A model generated the notes under the pieces. The model made no database searches and was not told the origin of the DNA. It saw only the letters and a list, made by a program, of their open reading frames with translations. A DNA stretch of 64,000 nucleotides, from positions 28,512,474 to 28,576,473 of the forward strand of contig NC_064540.1 of NCBI RefSeq assembly GCF_023856365.1. The letters run 5' to 3'. Within the stretch, counting starts at the first letter, position 1. Each line of letters starts with the position of its first letter. Source of the DNA: Brienomyrus brachyistius. Taxonomy: Eukaryota > Chordata > Actinopteri > Osteoglossiformes > Mormyridae. Shown here in pieces: positions 39,552-51,937 of this stretch. The position numbers were made by a program, and so were the translations under genes.

Positions 39552-41402
39552 ATGAATTCAGATAGACTCAGTTCGAAGCACAGCGCCACGTCGACTGTGC
39601 CCGACGAGTTTGGAGTCGCGTCGCTGGTACAAAAAAATCAGGAAAGTTCGTGGTTTGGCTTTTTATCGGTGGTTTTTAGGCCCGCCCTGTCTTTCGCTAA
39701 AAAGTATCTTCCGGGACGGCTTCAGACCCCTACCTTGTTAAACGGCGGATTTGGATCGATTAATGAGGACATTTCTCGATCTGTGGACGGAGACAGCTCT
39801 TTCTTAGAGCGACTTGGCAAATTTATTCCTGCAGCTGAACATCATCCACACATCGCCTACCTTCATTACCAGCATGAAGCCAGCGGCTTTGATTTTTCCT
39901 CTAAGGAATCTGTCAGGTGGATTAGTGCGGAGTCTTTTCATGAATTGGGAATTAACCCTGCTGATGTGGATTTGAATGTCATAAGGGACACAACCGGCGG
40001 TGGGTATTTAGCCGCAGCGAAACATTTTCTTTCTCAGTTTTTGATTAGCGCAGTTTCATCTCAGAATGAAACAAGAACCGCAGAACAAATGCTAAGTAGC
40101 GATGGCTGGCCCGCAGATTTGTCAGCAACAAAAAACAATTGGCAGGGTGAAATTTGGGGATCTGAACTTTCAGATTGGAAAGAGAAGGTATCGGCCACAT
40201 GGTTTTACGGAGAAAATACCAGTGACAGCCAGCAGGTAAAATCCAGCACAGTGGTTTCTGTTGCCAGGCCAACAAAACTGTTTGTACAATGTAAAGGATC
40301 AGTGCACAGTGAACATACTGGACTGTTCTGTCATGCGAAACTGGCAGGTAATGGTGCATCCTGTATGTCCATGCCAGGATGCCTCCTGAGCACAGAAATT
40401 TCACTGTTAGATTATCAACCTGTCTATACCAGTTTGATCAACACAAGAACTGTTGCTGCCTGTCAAAGTGATGTAGCTGTGCTGACTCCTGATCAGGACA
40501 ATGGATACACAAGTTTGGAGGAGGAGCACTCAAATACCAGATTGCATGTAATGAGACCCCTTTGCCTCAATAAGGGATGTATAGAATCTGGTAGGAGAAC
40601 TGAGGTACAAGGCTGCTCTATTGAGGAGGAACCAAAGGAAGCTAAAGCAGAGCTCACTGAATGGGAAAGACATCATGATTCTGTTGCTAAGTCTGAAGAA
40701 GGTGAGCTGCCTGTTCAGGAGGAAGTGGAGGTGCCGGCCCAGTCTTATTTCTCCAAACCCAAGTGCCAAAACAAGACAATTGCTTACATCATGGGCAGCC
40801 CATGCAGTGAGGATAGCGATAGTGAGTCGGAGGGTGATTGCGATTGGGATGATGATGATGGATTTGACAGTGAGGGAGCTTCTGATTTTTCAGATTCTGA
40901 GGATTGTGATTCTGATGATGAGGAAGATGCAGAGGATGCAAATGCTGGGGTGGAAAAGCTTTGGAACTCTTTTTGCCAAAGCAGGGACCGTTATAATCTT
41001 TGGAACTTCACTGCACCTCTCAAGACTGCCGCGGATCCTGTCACACAAGCGAATGTTTCTGTAATGGCAGTGGAAGCAGAGCGTTCCATTTCCCCCAGTT
41101 CCTTTAGTTCCTTTTCCTCATCCCTTAAGCCTCTCATAGAAGAGGATAATTCTGGAGACGAGTCTGGAAATGTGGACAAAGCAGATAGCCTTCACTTATG
41201 GAACTCTTTCAGCTGTGTGTCAGACCCATACAGTCTCCTCAATTTCCAGGCTCCTCTGCGCACTCTACCTGCAGCCCGGAGCTTTAGTGGTACATCTTTC
41301 ACTTCACCATGCAGCCACAAGAAGGAAGCGGAGGAACGGCTGGACAGTGGTTTTTCAGAAGATGTTGCTAGCCACAATACATGCTCTGCCAAGCTGAAAA
41401 AG
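39552..41402 (+). CDS. ppp1r15b: ppp1r15b coding exon 1
   Basis: One uninterrupted 617-codon exon. It ends LKK at a GTAACA donor; reading on into the intron meets TGA after VTA, so the splice is needed. Confidence 0.95.
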
Positions 41403-42592
41403 GTAACAGCCTGATGTTCATTATCACCCACAACGTCACAATAATTTTATTATTAATAAATAAGTATTATTTATTACAACATGTATGAACTGTAACATTA
41501 AACTGCTACTGTTGTCCCAAAATTTTATTTAAAATGACATCTTTTCAGTTATAACATTCAAAAGATTTTCAGCTGAATATACAGTGATACATTGTTTAAC
41601 TGTTTTTGTTAATTGATCTGACATTTAATCAATTGCATTTAGTTCTTTTCATACATTTAATGTACAATTACCTGCCGTAATATGTGGATGTGAATTGAAT
41701 AACAAAAAACCAAGACAGTTTTGAGAGATATGGATTTGTAATTAACCTTTTTTAGGTTATAGGAACTGTGATAGTTATTGAGCATTATCTTTATGAGTAG
41801 GAAAAAGTCTAGTTGTAGATTTAATACTGAAAGATTAAATGAGTCCCCATCAGTTCAAATACCGCTAAAGTAAGTTACTGACTACGGATGTGAGTTGTAG
41901 ACTCCTCATATCTGTTTTGGGGGGATACATTTTTTGATATGCATTGCAAATTATTTTTTCCCTTTTTTAATAGAATAATTTTTTCATAAACATTTAGAAG
42001 AGTGATATAATGTCATGAATAATTTTTATCCCCATGATTTTGTGTAATGCTACAGTCGTAGCAGATGTGATGAAACAAGCCCCCTCCCATGATTTTAATT
42101 CAGATGATGCAATGGTGCTTCTATCCCTGGGTCTCCAGGAAAATATCTGCACTCCAAATTATTGTGCTTGCACATCTTGTAAGGATTATCAGCTACCTCT
42201 TCAATTTGATTAGCAGGACAAACTGTAATGCTTCCCTGCATTTACAGCCCTGTGTCATTCTGGTTGCTTTTAGTTGAAGCTACATGTGACTACATGATTT
42301 TTTTCTTTAAATTTCTGAGAGAATTTCTTTGCACCGCAGATCAGTAAATGTCTATTGAGTATTGTGATTCGATGTGACAAGGCCGATTTTTGCCCACCAG
42401 GTGCGGTTTGTGGAAGATGTAGAAGAATTCTATGCCAGTTGTGATGAAGACCGACGGAGTCCTTGGGAAGAGTTTGCGCGTGATCGCTGCCGTTTCCTTC
42501 GCCGTGTGCAGGAAACAGAGGATGTCATTGGATACTGCCTGGCCCCTGACTTCCGCCAGTTAATCTTCCAAAGGTTGCACCAGAGCTGCTGA
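39552..42592 (+). CDS. ppp1r15b: ppp1r15b (CReP), 680 aa, two coding exons (39552-41402, 42401-42592)
   Basis: Constitutive regulatory subunit that brings protein phosphatase 1 to phosphorylated eIF2-alpha and so restores translation after stress. Exon 1 gives 617 codons and exon 2 gives 63 plus stop, close to the human length of 713. Recognisable parts: TPDQDNGY followed by SLEEEHS at about 312-325, an acidic Ser/Asp/Glu-rich region at about 419-465, two LWNSF motifs (470-474 and 549-553), then the PP1-docking motif K617-V-R-F620 and the conserved eIF2-alpha/PP1 module with DEDRRSPWEEFARDRCRF and QETEDVIGYCL. The N-terminal half is weakly conserved and probably holds the ER-associating segment. 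ATG 39552 is the first in this frame after the upstream stops. The gene lies 10.6 kb downstream of pik3c2b in the same direction, as in human. Confidence 0.96.
42401..42592 (+). CDS. ppp1r15b: ppp1r15b coding exon 2
   Basis: Follows acceptor TGCCCACCAG and begins VRFVEDVEEFY, completing the KVRF docking motif. Ends FQRLHQSC and TGA. Confidence 0.96.
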   Translation: MRFVEDVEEFYASCDEDRRSPWEEFARDRCRFLRRVQETEDVIGYCLAPDFRQLIFQRLHQSC

Positions 42593-43563
42593 GTTGCTGC
42601 TATTGTTACCTTTGTTGTGTTGTTGATCTGTCACAGTATCTAGTAATTGCTGGACTCTGGACTGTCGTGGCAGCAGGAGACACAAAAATATGTTAACAAC
42701 TAAAAGGCTAAGGGCTAAATCGTAATTCAAGTACAGCCTGACCCTGACTTTTAGTATAATTTTTTGCGGCACTTTCCCATAGGTGACACTCCTCCCTTGT
42801 TACCAGCCTTCACTGTGCAATTAACAATGCCCTTCATCATACAATTGTCACTATGTTTTCTATATATTTCACTCAACAGTCTGATAACCTCTTATTTCGA
42901 TTGAGAATACCATGTATGTATGTGTGGCAGATAAATCACCTTTCCTTTGTCATTTGTTAGAGAAACTTGTGAGAATTGACAAAGGGGATTGTTTTGCTCA
43001 GGTTGGCTTGCACTGGGATTGTGGATATGGGTAGGTTGTGGTAAAACCTAAGTGGAGTTGGAAATTGGTATTTAATAGAAACATTACTGATAAATAACGA
43101 CATAGTACTGGGCTAAACCCTAACTTTGCAACTCTTACAATTCCTAGAGATTTAACTACTTAAACCAGTTTTACACCTACATCAATCTAAACTTCACTTG
43201 TACAGAGTACAAGGGTATTGGGCTGAGGTTTCTCAGTGACATTGATTAATGGAAAGTATTACTTTTTGTAAATTTAAGGCCAAAGGTAAAACACAATTGA
43301 ACTGTTTACCGTGACAGTTACAATTTTACATCTTGAGTCCCTCAGTATTTGACTTTAGAGAGTTCTTTCGTGTTACGGGAGCAAATAAACCAGTTCTGAA
43401 TTTAGTCTTTAATTTATTGTAGAAAGTCTTTACTTTCATTATTTTGATAGTTTGGTGCTTTCACAGTGATGTGGACAATTAAAAGGGTTTGGTTCTCTGT
43501 ACTCTGAAAATGACAGACGTGATGAGAGCGAATAAATTTAGGCAGGTAACGGGCAGCAAAATG

Positions 43564-43583
43564 TTTTTTTTTTTTTTTTTTTT
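43564..43583. repeat. poly-T run of 20
   Basis: Uninterrupted T run in the ppp1r15b 3' UTR. Confidence 0.95.
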
Positions 43584-43723
43584 AACGGTTGGAAATTAGT
43601 TGATTGGATATTACCAAAATGAGTGATATGTGTTTAATTGCATTATTAAATTGTTTTATTTTTCTAGTGCTTCTGCTTCCTTCGAGATTTTGTGGAAGTT
43701 GTTATTGCTTCATTTACTGTATA

Positions 43724-43729
43724 AATAAA
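43724..43729 (+). terminator. polyA signal candidate for ppp1r15b
   Basis: AATAAA 1.13 kb after the stop. A second candidate at 44457 would give a longer UTR. Confidence 0.4.
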
Positions 43730-44970
43730 ATGATATATACTAATAAATCAATGAAGAACCTGTATTGATGAAGTTTTCTTTTTGAGTCAGTTTTTTTCTC
43801 TGTTTCACAATTAAACTTGGAACGTAGCATATACAAGAGCTTTTGAAATGTATTACATTTTTAATGTTGATGTATTTAAAAGAAATTTTGAATTATGAAT
43901 AATTATAATGACCCAAAAGAACCACCCAGGGGACCTCTGTATATTTATTGTTTTCCTCAATGTTTCAAACATATGCAGTTAAAATTGATGTATATAAATT
44001 ATATATAGATGTACAGTACGTTTACCTCGTACTGTCTCAATTTCTTTTTGTCTTGTGGGACCAATAACTAAGAAGTTGAATCACCAAACATGTTTATTGT
44101 AGAACGTAAAACCAGTTTTACCAAGTCATTGATGTTTTATTTGTGAATCTTGAATTAGAATAATATTAAATCCCAAGACGGTATTTTACTATCATTAAGA
44201 TTATTCTGCTTTTTGTATTAAATGTAATTTGAAACAGGAATCGTGATAATGAAAGGGTAGGACGGACCCCTCGTAATAAAAATGTTTTGGTTTATGAATG
44301 GAGTGAAAATAGACAAGAGACAGTCTGTAGTATTGGGTGTTGCATTGTTAAAATATATAAAATAATACTGAGCTCCGAAGCTACATTTGTCCAGTCATGA
44401 ATAACTATTTACTCGGTAGTTCTTGTATTAGCTCTGAATGATGTGTACGCCATGTCAATAAACACTTCCTGGCAGAACCAGATGAAATGGATATGAAAGG
44501 AAATCTCCGATGTAATTCAAATCAAAAAAAGAATATGCGAAACAAGTATAGCGACTCCTTTAAAGCAACGTTTTCTGGTGAGCTGGGCGTATTTGCTTTC
44601 CTAATCCTTCACTTGATTATCCTTCGATTTAGAAACATTTATAACACAAAAACAGGACAAAACCGTCGATGCAAAATGATCGTGAGTATTCGGGTTGTAA
44701 TGGTCGCCATATAGTTACATAAAACGCAGCCATTGTCGCACTACGGTATATTTACTCCGGACACGTAAATACGTATGCCATTGTGCCTTGCCACTGTGCT
44801 GATGTTTTCATTTTCATTAATATCACGTCGTTCTTGCGGGTTGTAGTAATTTTAGTTTCATTTAATTTGGATGACTGTTGTGTAATATTGCACTTGCTAA
44901 TGAGACACAAATATTGCACCTCGAATATGTGTGCGTTGCATTTCCTAAAAAAAAGCGAATGACGTTATGT

Positions 44971-44980
44971 TCTCGCGAGA
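44971..44980. promoter_or_regulatory. TCTCGCGAGA palindromic core-promoter motif
   Basis: Exact TCTCGCGAGA, with TGACGT (CRE half-site) 11 bp upstream at 44960, in locally CpG-richer DNA. The motif is known from TATA-less vertebrate promoters. No gene is recognised immediately next to it. Confidence 0.4.
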
Positions 44981-45268
44981 TGTAAACGCCTTATTTTGAC
45001 GCACGGATGTGGCTCGGAATGGGCTGCATGATGTTTCATGAAATGTGCCTTTTCGTTAATTTGGAAATATTTTAGTGAACCAAAAACTAGTCTAGAGCGA
45101 TATTGTGGCTCATTAGATAATACCCTTGCCTTTTACACCCAGGGTTTAGTATGATAAGCAGTTATCTTTTTGAGTTTAGATGTAGTACAAACTGAAAGAA
45201 AAACAACAGGGGACGAATTAACACGATACCAATATTTGATTATTCTGTGCTGCTGAGTACTGGTAACC

Positions 45269-45362
45269 TTAAAGGGTGTACCCTGTCTTGTGTTTCTTGG
45301 GATAGGCTCCAGGCTCCCTGTAACCCGGCTTGTACTAAACAGATATGGAAGATGCATGGATA
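45269..45362 (+). repeat. diverged SINE tail
   Basis: GGGTGTACCCTGTCTTG and GGGATAGGCTCCAGGC... and ATGCATGGATATG resemble the 3' part of the 57035 family. Confidence 0.5.
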
Positions 45363-45811
45363 TGCTTTGGCGTACCACTAAGGGGTGCTATGAGCATTTA
45401 GCATGATTTCATCTTTGTCCAACCAACAGGACAGCCTTTTCTTTTGTGAATTAGGATGCATTTTTTTCCAGTAGTAATACCAAGACTATTACATTACAAT
45501 ACCAAATTGAACATCAAGATTACATTTTATTATTTTATTTGAAGTTGAATTGTGTTTTTGGACATAAGGAAAACATGAGTACAGACTTTGTCTTTCTAAA
45601 ATCCCATGCTGATATTATATGTATATATGTATATATATATTAGGGATGCACCGAAATGAAAATTCTTTGCCGAAACCGAAACACCGAAAGAAATTATGCC
45701 AATAATTAGTACCATTGCATTTATGGCTATGACTGTGTACTAACCTTACTAAAATCAAGGCATTGCGATTGCATAAATTAATATTAAAATTTCAAAGAAT
45801 AAATCAGTTAC

Positions 45812-46270
45812 TGTCATGCCCACAAGGGCGGACACCCCCAGCTGCAGCTCATTGCAAGTAACAGAGCTAGGGATAAAACCTGCTAGTAATCACCAGTCCG
45901 ACGCGAAGTATTGCGCTGATGTCTAGAAGCCTTACTGAGCACTCTTTTGTCCATCGTCTTACCCGGTTTCTGAGCCCTGCCTGTTTGCCTCGTGTTCTTT
46001 CCTTACCCCTCTCTCTCTCCCGTTCCAGACCCGTTCCCGTACCTGACCCGACTACCCTGCCTGTCCCGGCTCGTCTTGTTCCCGATACCCTGTGTGTTCC
46101 TGTCTCCTCCCTCCTCGTAGGATTGACCCCCCGGCTAACAAACCCCTTGCCTGTTTTTTGACCCTGCCTCTTGCCTGTCCCTTCTGGTGCATCTGTTTGG
46201 TTTTTCAGAATAACGCGCTTAGCGGCTTGCATATTGGGATCCTGGTCTTTCTGCCCTGTTTACCGTGACA
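45812..46270 (+). mobile_element. solo LTR (459 bp) with GTTAC target duplication
   Basis: Starts TGTCATGCCC and ends CCGTGACA; GTTAC flanks at 45807-45811 and 46271-46275. Pyrimidine-rich second half. A different LTR family from the one at 34162. Confidence 0.85.
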
Positions 46271-46581
46271 GTTACAAATTATGAAAATATTTATTTAGCA
46301 CATTGCAACAATGCACAGTATAAAATTAAATAAAATTCAAACTTAAATGTTTAACTTAACCGCACTCATGTGTACATTAAATAACAATGTACAGGCCTTC
46401 TGGCCTGCTGAAAGGTTGTAAAATTAAATGTGTTCTCTCATAAAAACAAAGTGCATTTAAGTCTAGTGCATTTTAAATTTGCTCTGTAGGACTATTACAA
46501 GAAAGTGCATTCAGAACAAGTCCAACTGCTTAAAGATACAATATTTTCTCTGTAGGCCTACAGCATAATAGTGTATCAAAA

Positions 46582-46953
46582 CTAAGACTGCCATAGCCCA
46601 TATGTTAACTGTAGAACATTAACAACAATGGGATTAACGGGATGTTTGGATTTCAGGTGATAAATTAAACCCGACGTGGAGAAAGTCTTTGCAGACGCAC
46701 CCCCTCTTGAAATTTCGGCATTACATGTTTTGCAAATCGCTATCCGTGGGTCTTTCTCAGATATTGAAATACGTCCACACTGCAGACATGCTGCTTCAGA
46801 CAAGCATGTACAGGCCCCGGTGTCTGTTTGCGTCATCACAGCTACTGTTTCGGCCGAGTTTTTCGGTGATAAAAATCTTTCAGCCGAAAACTGAAAATGC
46901 ACTTTTGGGCCATTTTCGGCCGAAAATTTTCGGTGGCCGAATATTCGGTGCAT
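46582..46953 (-). pseudogene. BED zinc-finger fragment of a hAT transposase
   Basis: 123 codons. CKTCNAEISRGG and LIYHLKSKHP give the CxxC and HxxxxH pattern of a BED finger, preceded by an amphiphilic TIR-derived segment. The catalytic RNase H-like domain and dimerisation domain are absent. Confidence 0.65.
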
Positions 46954-46958
46954 CCCTA

Positions 46959-49188
46959 ATATATATATATATCTTACACAAGTCTTAGTTACTTTTGTTG
47001 TTGTTGCAGCTCTGTTACTATTATATAATGGAAAGTTTCTTATAATTACGATTAGAATTTTACTATAACAGCAATACTAATGGTAACTCATATTCTGAAT
47101 CATTAACTGTCCTCAAAAGGTATACCAGAAGGGCATTCATTTTTTAATTTTTGCAAACATACCAATGTCATGTTTTGTCTGATAACAGATGGAGGATTTC
47201 AGTCAAGATGCCTCAAAGCTGCAATCATCTTTCACATTGGGTCAAAGAATGGCCAATGTATATCTGAGTCAGTAATAATACAATGAAATATTAAGGAAAA
47301 AATAGAAACTATTCCAAGTTGTATGAAAGAATGTCAGATAAAGTTTTTCTTTTAACATTTAATTGGTGTCGATTTTAATATTTTGTAATCCATACCACTT
47401 AGAGTAATATTATCTAGTTAGTGTAATACAATATAGTGTATTTAATTTAGCATATGATGCTTCTTTGTATTTTTGAAAAGTTTGAGAGAATGGAGAGTAA
47501 GCATAATACATAAGTGTCTTTTTCTGGTTGGCTCTTAGGTTTTACAAGCAATATATCAGCTGGCAGTTTAAATAAACAGCCTCTCAGATGAAGACAGGGT
47601 ATTGTCCATATTTAAGTGCAGAACTGCAAACGGACTGGGGAAAAAAAACTCAGTACTGTAACCTGCCTGAGTTTTGCCCACTTTGACATCCGTTTATCTG
47701 TAAAGGGACTGTGCTCTAAGCACATTCAGAGAATTGGGTATTGGGTACTCTTCGTACTCTTCACTGGAATCACCTGCTACTGAATTCATTTTGGGGGGGA
47801 GGTCCATTCCCATTGATGAAGGTATGCTCTTCTCGTTGCCATTTATTTAATCTTAATGTTTTCGGCATATAGATCACATGGGCAGTTGTTATATGGCTTA
47901 TTTTGTATCACTGCAGCAAACCTTTCTCTGATGAATTACTCGAGAAATGTTTTTGTCCATTTCATCATGGTCATTTAAGATGGCTTATGTCACAAGAGCC
48001 TTTGTTGTACAAGGCTTTCTGATGCAGCCTCTTTGGTTGGAAAGGGGTTAATCCATTCCACTATGCTGTGATAAACATTACTGTGAATCTTATTGGCTGT
48101 CTGGGATGCCTGGGGGAGGGCAGTCAAGGATTGCAGGTCTTTTTTATGAAAGGGATAGTGGCTTTGACGTCACCTCTTCCCTTTTCTGCAGCGTCGAGCA
48201 TCATGGTTTTTCTGCCTCCCTCCCCCTAATGAGTGTCTGTTTGGAGAGATCAGATGTTGTTATGTGATTTTTTTTTATACATGGGGATTTTCACTGGGCA
48301 TGCTCTGTAGCGTTGCCTGCTCCACACCCCCTCCCCCTGTCTCACTCCTTCCTTTATCCATCCCTCTCACCAGGAAGGGATGCTTGTTATTGTATAGCAT
48401 CTCTGCCTAGACCTGCTCACTCACTATAGTGCTGCTGCTGTTGTTCAGGCTTTTGTTTCATCAGTGCCTGTGTCCCTCTGAGGGCTGGAGAAGACACCCA
48501 GCATTACGCCTGCCTCCCTCCCACTTTTTCGAGCAGTAGCTTGTATCACTGGCAAGAAAGAAATCTGCATACTGCTGGTCATCCCCCTGTGACGGCCAAG
48601 CGCTTCCTGTGGAGTCAGTGGCTTGTGGTAGGTAAGTGGTGAGTTTGTAGCATTTGCAGGAGAAGCAGGGATAGTGGCATCAAATCACTGCTGATTATGT
48701 GCATCATAATCTGAGGTTGTCTATGCGGCTGCAGGCAGCTGGAAAGCAGGGAGGGGGGAATGGTGGGGTTGAACCTTTGTGTTTGTATTATGATGCATGA
48801 ATGGGAATAACGACTTGAATGCATCTGTTTTGGGTGGATGTCTGTTTGTGTCATTTTTGTTCCTGCTGCAGCTATATGCATGCCTTCTGTTGTGTATGAA
48901 GGTGGGAGAGTACCAAAAAGGCCGGTCGTTGGGTGAGACGTGAGGGTGGGGGGTCTTATAATGGGCTGCAGTCATCTAATGATTGAATATTTGCTTGTCT
49001 TGGGAGCCCCATGTTACCTTAAACACACAATCCTTTACTGCTGTAGACTCCACACAGCTTATTGCTTGTAGGGACACAAATGTTTATATGCCTAGTAACA
49101 TAGAGACCAACTACACTGTGTCATACTAAGCGGAAAAATGAGTTTGAAATGTACTGAGGGAGCTGGAATTATGCTTATTGTTGAAAAG

Positions 49189-49190
<2 letters not shown>
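46959..49190. other. intergenic, candidate non-coding exon only
   Basis: No coding exon. The stretch 48192-48631 looks exon-like (see separate entry). The rest is AT-rich with no repeats I recognise. Confidence 0.4.
48192..48631 (+). other. candidate non-coding exon
   Basis: Preceded by a good acceptor (CCCTTTTCTGCAG) and ended by a consensus donor TGGTAG|GTAAGT. Locally GC-richer and repeat-free, but with no open frame. Could be a 5' UTR exon of a downstream gene such as plekha6 by synteny. Splice-site look-alikes are common, so this is weak. Confidence 0.25.

Positions 49191-49250
<60 letters not shown>
49191..49250. repeat. (AT)n microsatellite
   Basis: About 58 bp of uninterrupted AT. 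Confidence 0.95.
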
Positions 49251-49256
<6 letters not shown>

Positions 49257-51220
49257 GCATATATAATAGCATATATATTAAGAATATATATTCTTTATTA
49301 GAAATATTTCTAAGTAATACATTTATATACTTACATTTGTGGTCTCTTTTTGTTGATATGGTCCATTAATTTGTATTTCCATGTTTCCATGTTAATAACA
49401 TTACAGGGGTTGATGGTTCCCTGCTGAGTGTTGGCAAATTGCTTGACTGTCTCTGTTTCTTACAGCCATACTGGGCTTCTTCCACAGGCCATGTGCTTAC
49501 AGTAAATAACATTGAGGTGCACAGCCATCACTGGAATCTCTTTGGGAGTTATTGTGTTACATGTGTGAGGATTTGCGCTACATACATGGCAAGGCTGACT
49601 TGTACTACAGAGTTCTGGCTGGATTTGGAAATCAGATATGGCTTGACTTTCAAAAAACAAATAAAATGCGGTCATAATAGAGGTAGATTGGACAAAACCA
49701 TCAACGTTTGCTGATCACTAAATGCTGTTAAACATTACCTCTGACTGGACTCGGTCTGGGAGAGGTGGTCAGGCAGTATGGTATTTAAGGACTCGTAATC
49801 CAAGAAGATCCAATGACCGAAAATGCTGGTTTAAGTCATAGTAAGAGTTTGAATGTAAATTTGTAAGTACATGCTTTTTAATTGTGGAGTTCCAACTGAC
49901 TTGTATGCCTAACTGGTAACTGTATTTCAGGAGAGTTTTGGTATTTTTATATCAAGCCATTAAAGGTTTTTGTTTGTGGTTGCAGTTAGCAAATAGCAAG
50001 CGGACAAGTAATATCCCAAACTGAGCAAATTTTTTACCTCTCCTTTCAGCTTAACTTCTATTTTCCATGTGAGGATTAATTTCACGCAAAGGACCCTCTA
50101 ATACAATTAAAAGCCTTTTAGCTTCATGTGAGCTATTGCATGTACGGTGATGTGAAGAAACAAGGCTTAAAGGGTTAAGTCTTTACCTTTCTGGAAAGCT
50201 TCCTCGATGTTCCAGATGCCTGCTGGGTTTCCTTGGTAACCCATTAAGCAAATGACTGGACTAGCCCTGGATATGAATGAGGAAGATAGGACAAAGGGTT
50301 ACAGAGAGAAAGGAAGGTGGTATATCAGCCGAGAAAGGCAGTGATGGAGAGGGAGTATGTTTTGCTGGCCTGCATTGTTCACCTAGAGACTCCTTATGCC
50401 ATATTTGTTCAATACATATTTTGGGCTCTCACTAAAAGAAAATTTAGCTCCCTCCACCCCAAGTCAGCTATGCCAGATTGCAGTCTTCTTGGTCCTGGTT
50501 GCAGAGCAGCTGGCCTGTTGCAACCCCTGCCAGGAAAAGAGCTTTGTCGGTGAATACTAACCCCTAAACTCTACCATCATCATTCTCTCTGTTAGCACTG
50601 ATGGGATACTTGTCTCCTTTAGACCTTCTGCAGTATTCTCCTATGTGTGGTAATGACTTTTGGGTCAGACAGTGATCAGAGCTTCACAGTAAAATCACAG
50701 TCTTAGCTAAAATTTTACTTAAGTTAAACAGCATTCACAAAATAGCTTAAGTTTTTGACTCTTTCTTATTATCTTGCAACCACTAACTAGAAAAATATAG
50801 TTGTGTCTTACCAATGCCCTACTTGCAGCGAAATGTTTTTCATGAATTAATAAAAAAAAAACATGACTAGAAAAAGGAAATGGTTTTTCATTGAACAGTG
50901 AACAGTTGCTATGTAAAATGAGTGTACCTCCACTAGTATAAACAATCTCTGTTTTCTATCACTGTCAGCTCTGTCAAGCCTTTGATTTCATTTCCCTTGC
51001 TTTTTCACACACATTTTATATGCAGCAGATTTCTCTTATAAAGAAGAGACATTTATTATTATGGCTTATAGATTCTTTATGAGGTGGGGGTCTATATCAG
51101 GTTATTTGTATTGATGCATTCTAGCTACCCCTCAAAGGCTATGTCTTCTCTTTTCCTTTGCTCCCATTACCTGGGAGTATTAGTTGGATACTAGTCCCAA
51201 GGGCTACCACTTCCCATGTG
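49251..51220. other. intergenic, nothing recognised
   Basis: No conserved exon, RNA gene or repeat family identified. Confidence 0.45.
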
Positions 51221-51224
51221 ATCA

Positions 51225-51625
51225 ATTAACCTGAAAAGCCGGTTTTGTCAGCCAGGGATCAGTCCGCCAGGGCCTCCCTTGGCTGCCACCCGATACACAT
51301 AGCACCGAAATACTGATATTCTCCTTGCGGGTGGTTGGCCCATCTGAGGACAGTCCTGCGTAACTCGTTCAGGCTGGGCCCGGCTGGGGCCCAGAGGCCA
51401 AGGCCCAGCCACCAGGCACTCACTGGCGGGCTCCTCCCCCAGGCTTGGCTCCAGAGTAGGGCCCCGGTGACCCTAGTCCGGGCAAGAGAAAGGAGACCTT
51501 GCGTTGTTTACTTTTCATCAGGGGCTTTTTGGATTTTTCTTTGTCTGGCCACTCACCTAGGACCTTTTTGCCTTAGGAGACCCTACCAGAGGCTATTGCC
51601 CCCAACAATCCCTCTGTTATGAAGA
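51225..51625 (+). repeat. GC-rich interspersed repeat, probably LINE-derived
   Basis: Contains TGGCTGCCACCCGATACAC, GGCTGGGCCCGGCTGGGGCC, TCCAGAGTAGGGCCCCGGTG and GGAGACCCTACCAGAGGC, a combination I recognise from common fish LINE-type repeats. Diverged, with no useful open frame. Confidence 0.5.
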
Positions 51626-51937
51626 ACGCTAATATGTTTCTGTAAACACATTTGACAAACTAACTCATTTGAGATGACACCTGTCAAACAGCCTTTCCAA
51701 GTTAGTCTTCCCATGGCGTGTATGGCATTTTTGCCAAGGAATTCTGTCTGAGCTAAAAAACAATTTTACACTGTAATCTGGGAACTGGAACACCTCTTAA
51801 CTCGACCAGCTCAGACATTGAACGGATTTGTCTAATTTTACTTGCTAAAATTTGTATGGGTCGAGACGTATTCAACTCTATCCATACGGACCTTGAACAG
51901 GTCGGTAGAGAAATCAAGCTTCAACTCAACTTAAAAC

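Larger units (their letters stand above)
42593..43750 (+). other. ppp1r15b: ppp1r15b probable 3' UTR
   Basis: Non-coding after the TGA, with AATAAA at 43724-43729 in an AT-rich context and another at 44457-44462. Contains a run of 20 T at 43564-43583. Confidence 0.5.
43751..45640. other. intergenic after ppp1r15b
   Basis: No coding exon recognised. CpG content rises between about 44.57 and 45.03 kb, where a TCTCGCGAGA motif lies. A LINE/SINE tail is at 45269-45362. Confidence 0.45.
45641..46958 (-). mobile_element. hAT-like transposon carrying a solo LTR
   Basis: Inverted ends TAGGGATGCACCGAA (45641) and TTCGGTGCATCCCTA (to 46958), flanked by ATATATAT on both sides (8 bp, though in an AT repeat and so ambiguous). 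The minus strand holds a BED-finger remnant at 46953-46582. A solo LTR with its own 5-bp duplication sits inside at 45812-46270. Without it the element is about 850 bp and non-autonomous. Confidence 0.8.

Noticed and set aside
40045..40404. 119-codon minus-strand frame inside ppp1r15b exon 1
   Set aside because: Antisense shadow of a real coding exon.
49439..49714. 91-codon frame
   Set aside because: No family resemblance, no splice context; likely chance.
51760..51937. Possible left end of a Tigger element paired with 55264 across LTR element 2
   Set aside because: The ACTCGACCAG block is in the same, not inverted, orientation as at the right end, and a better left end lies at 54778.
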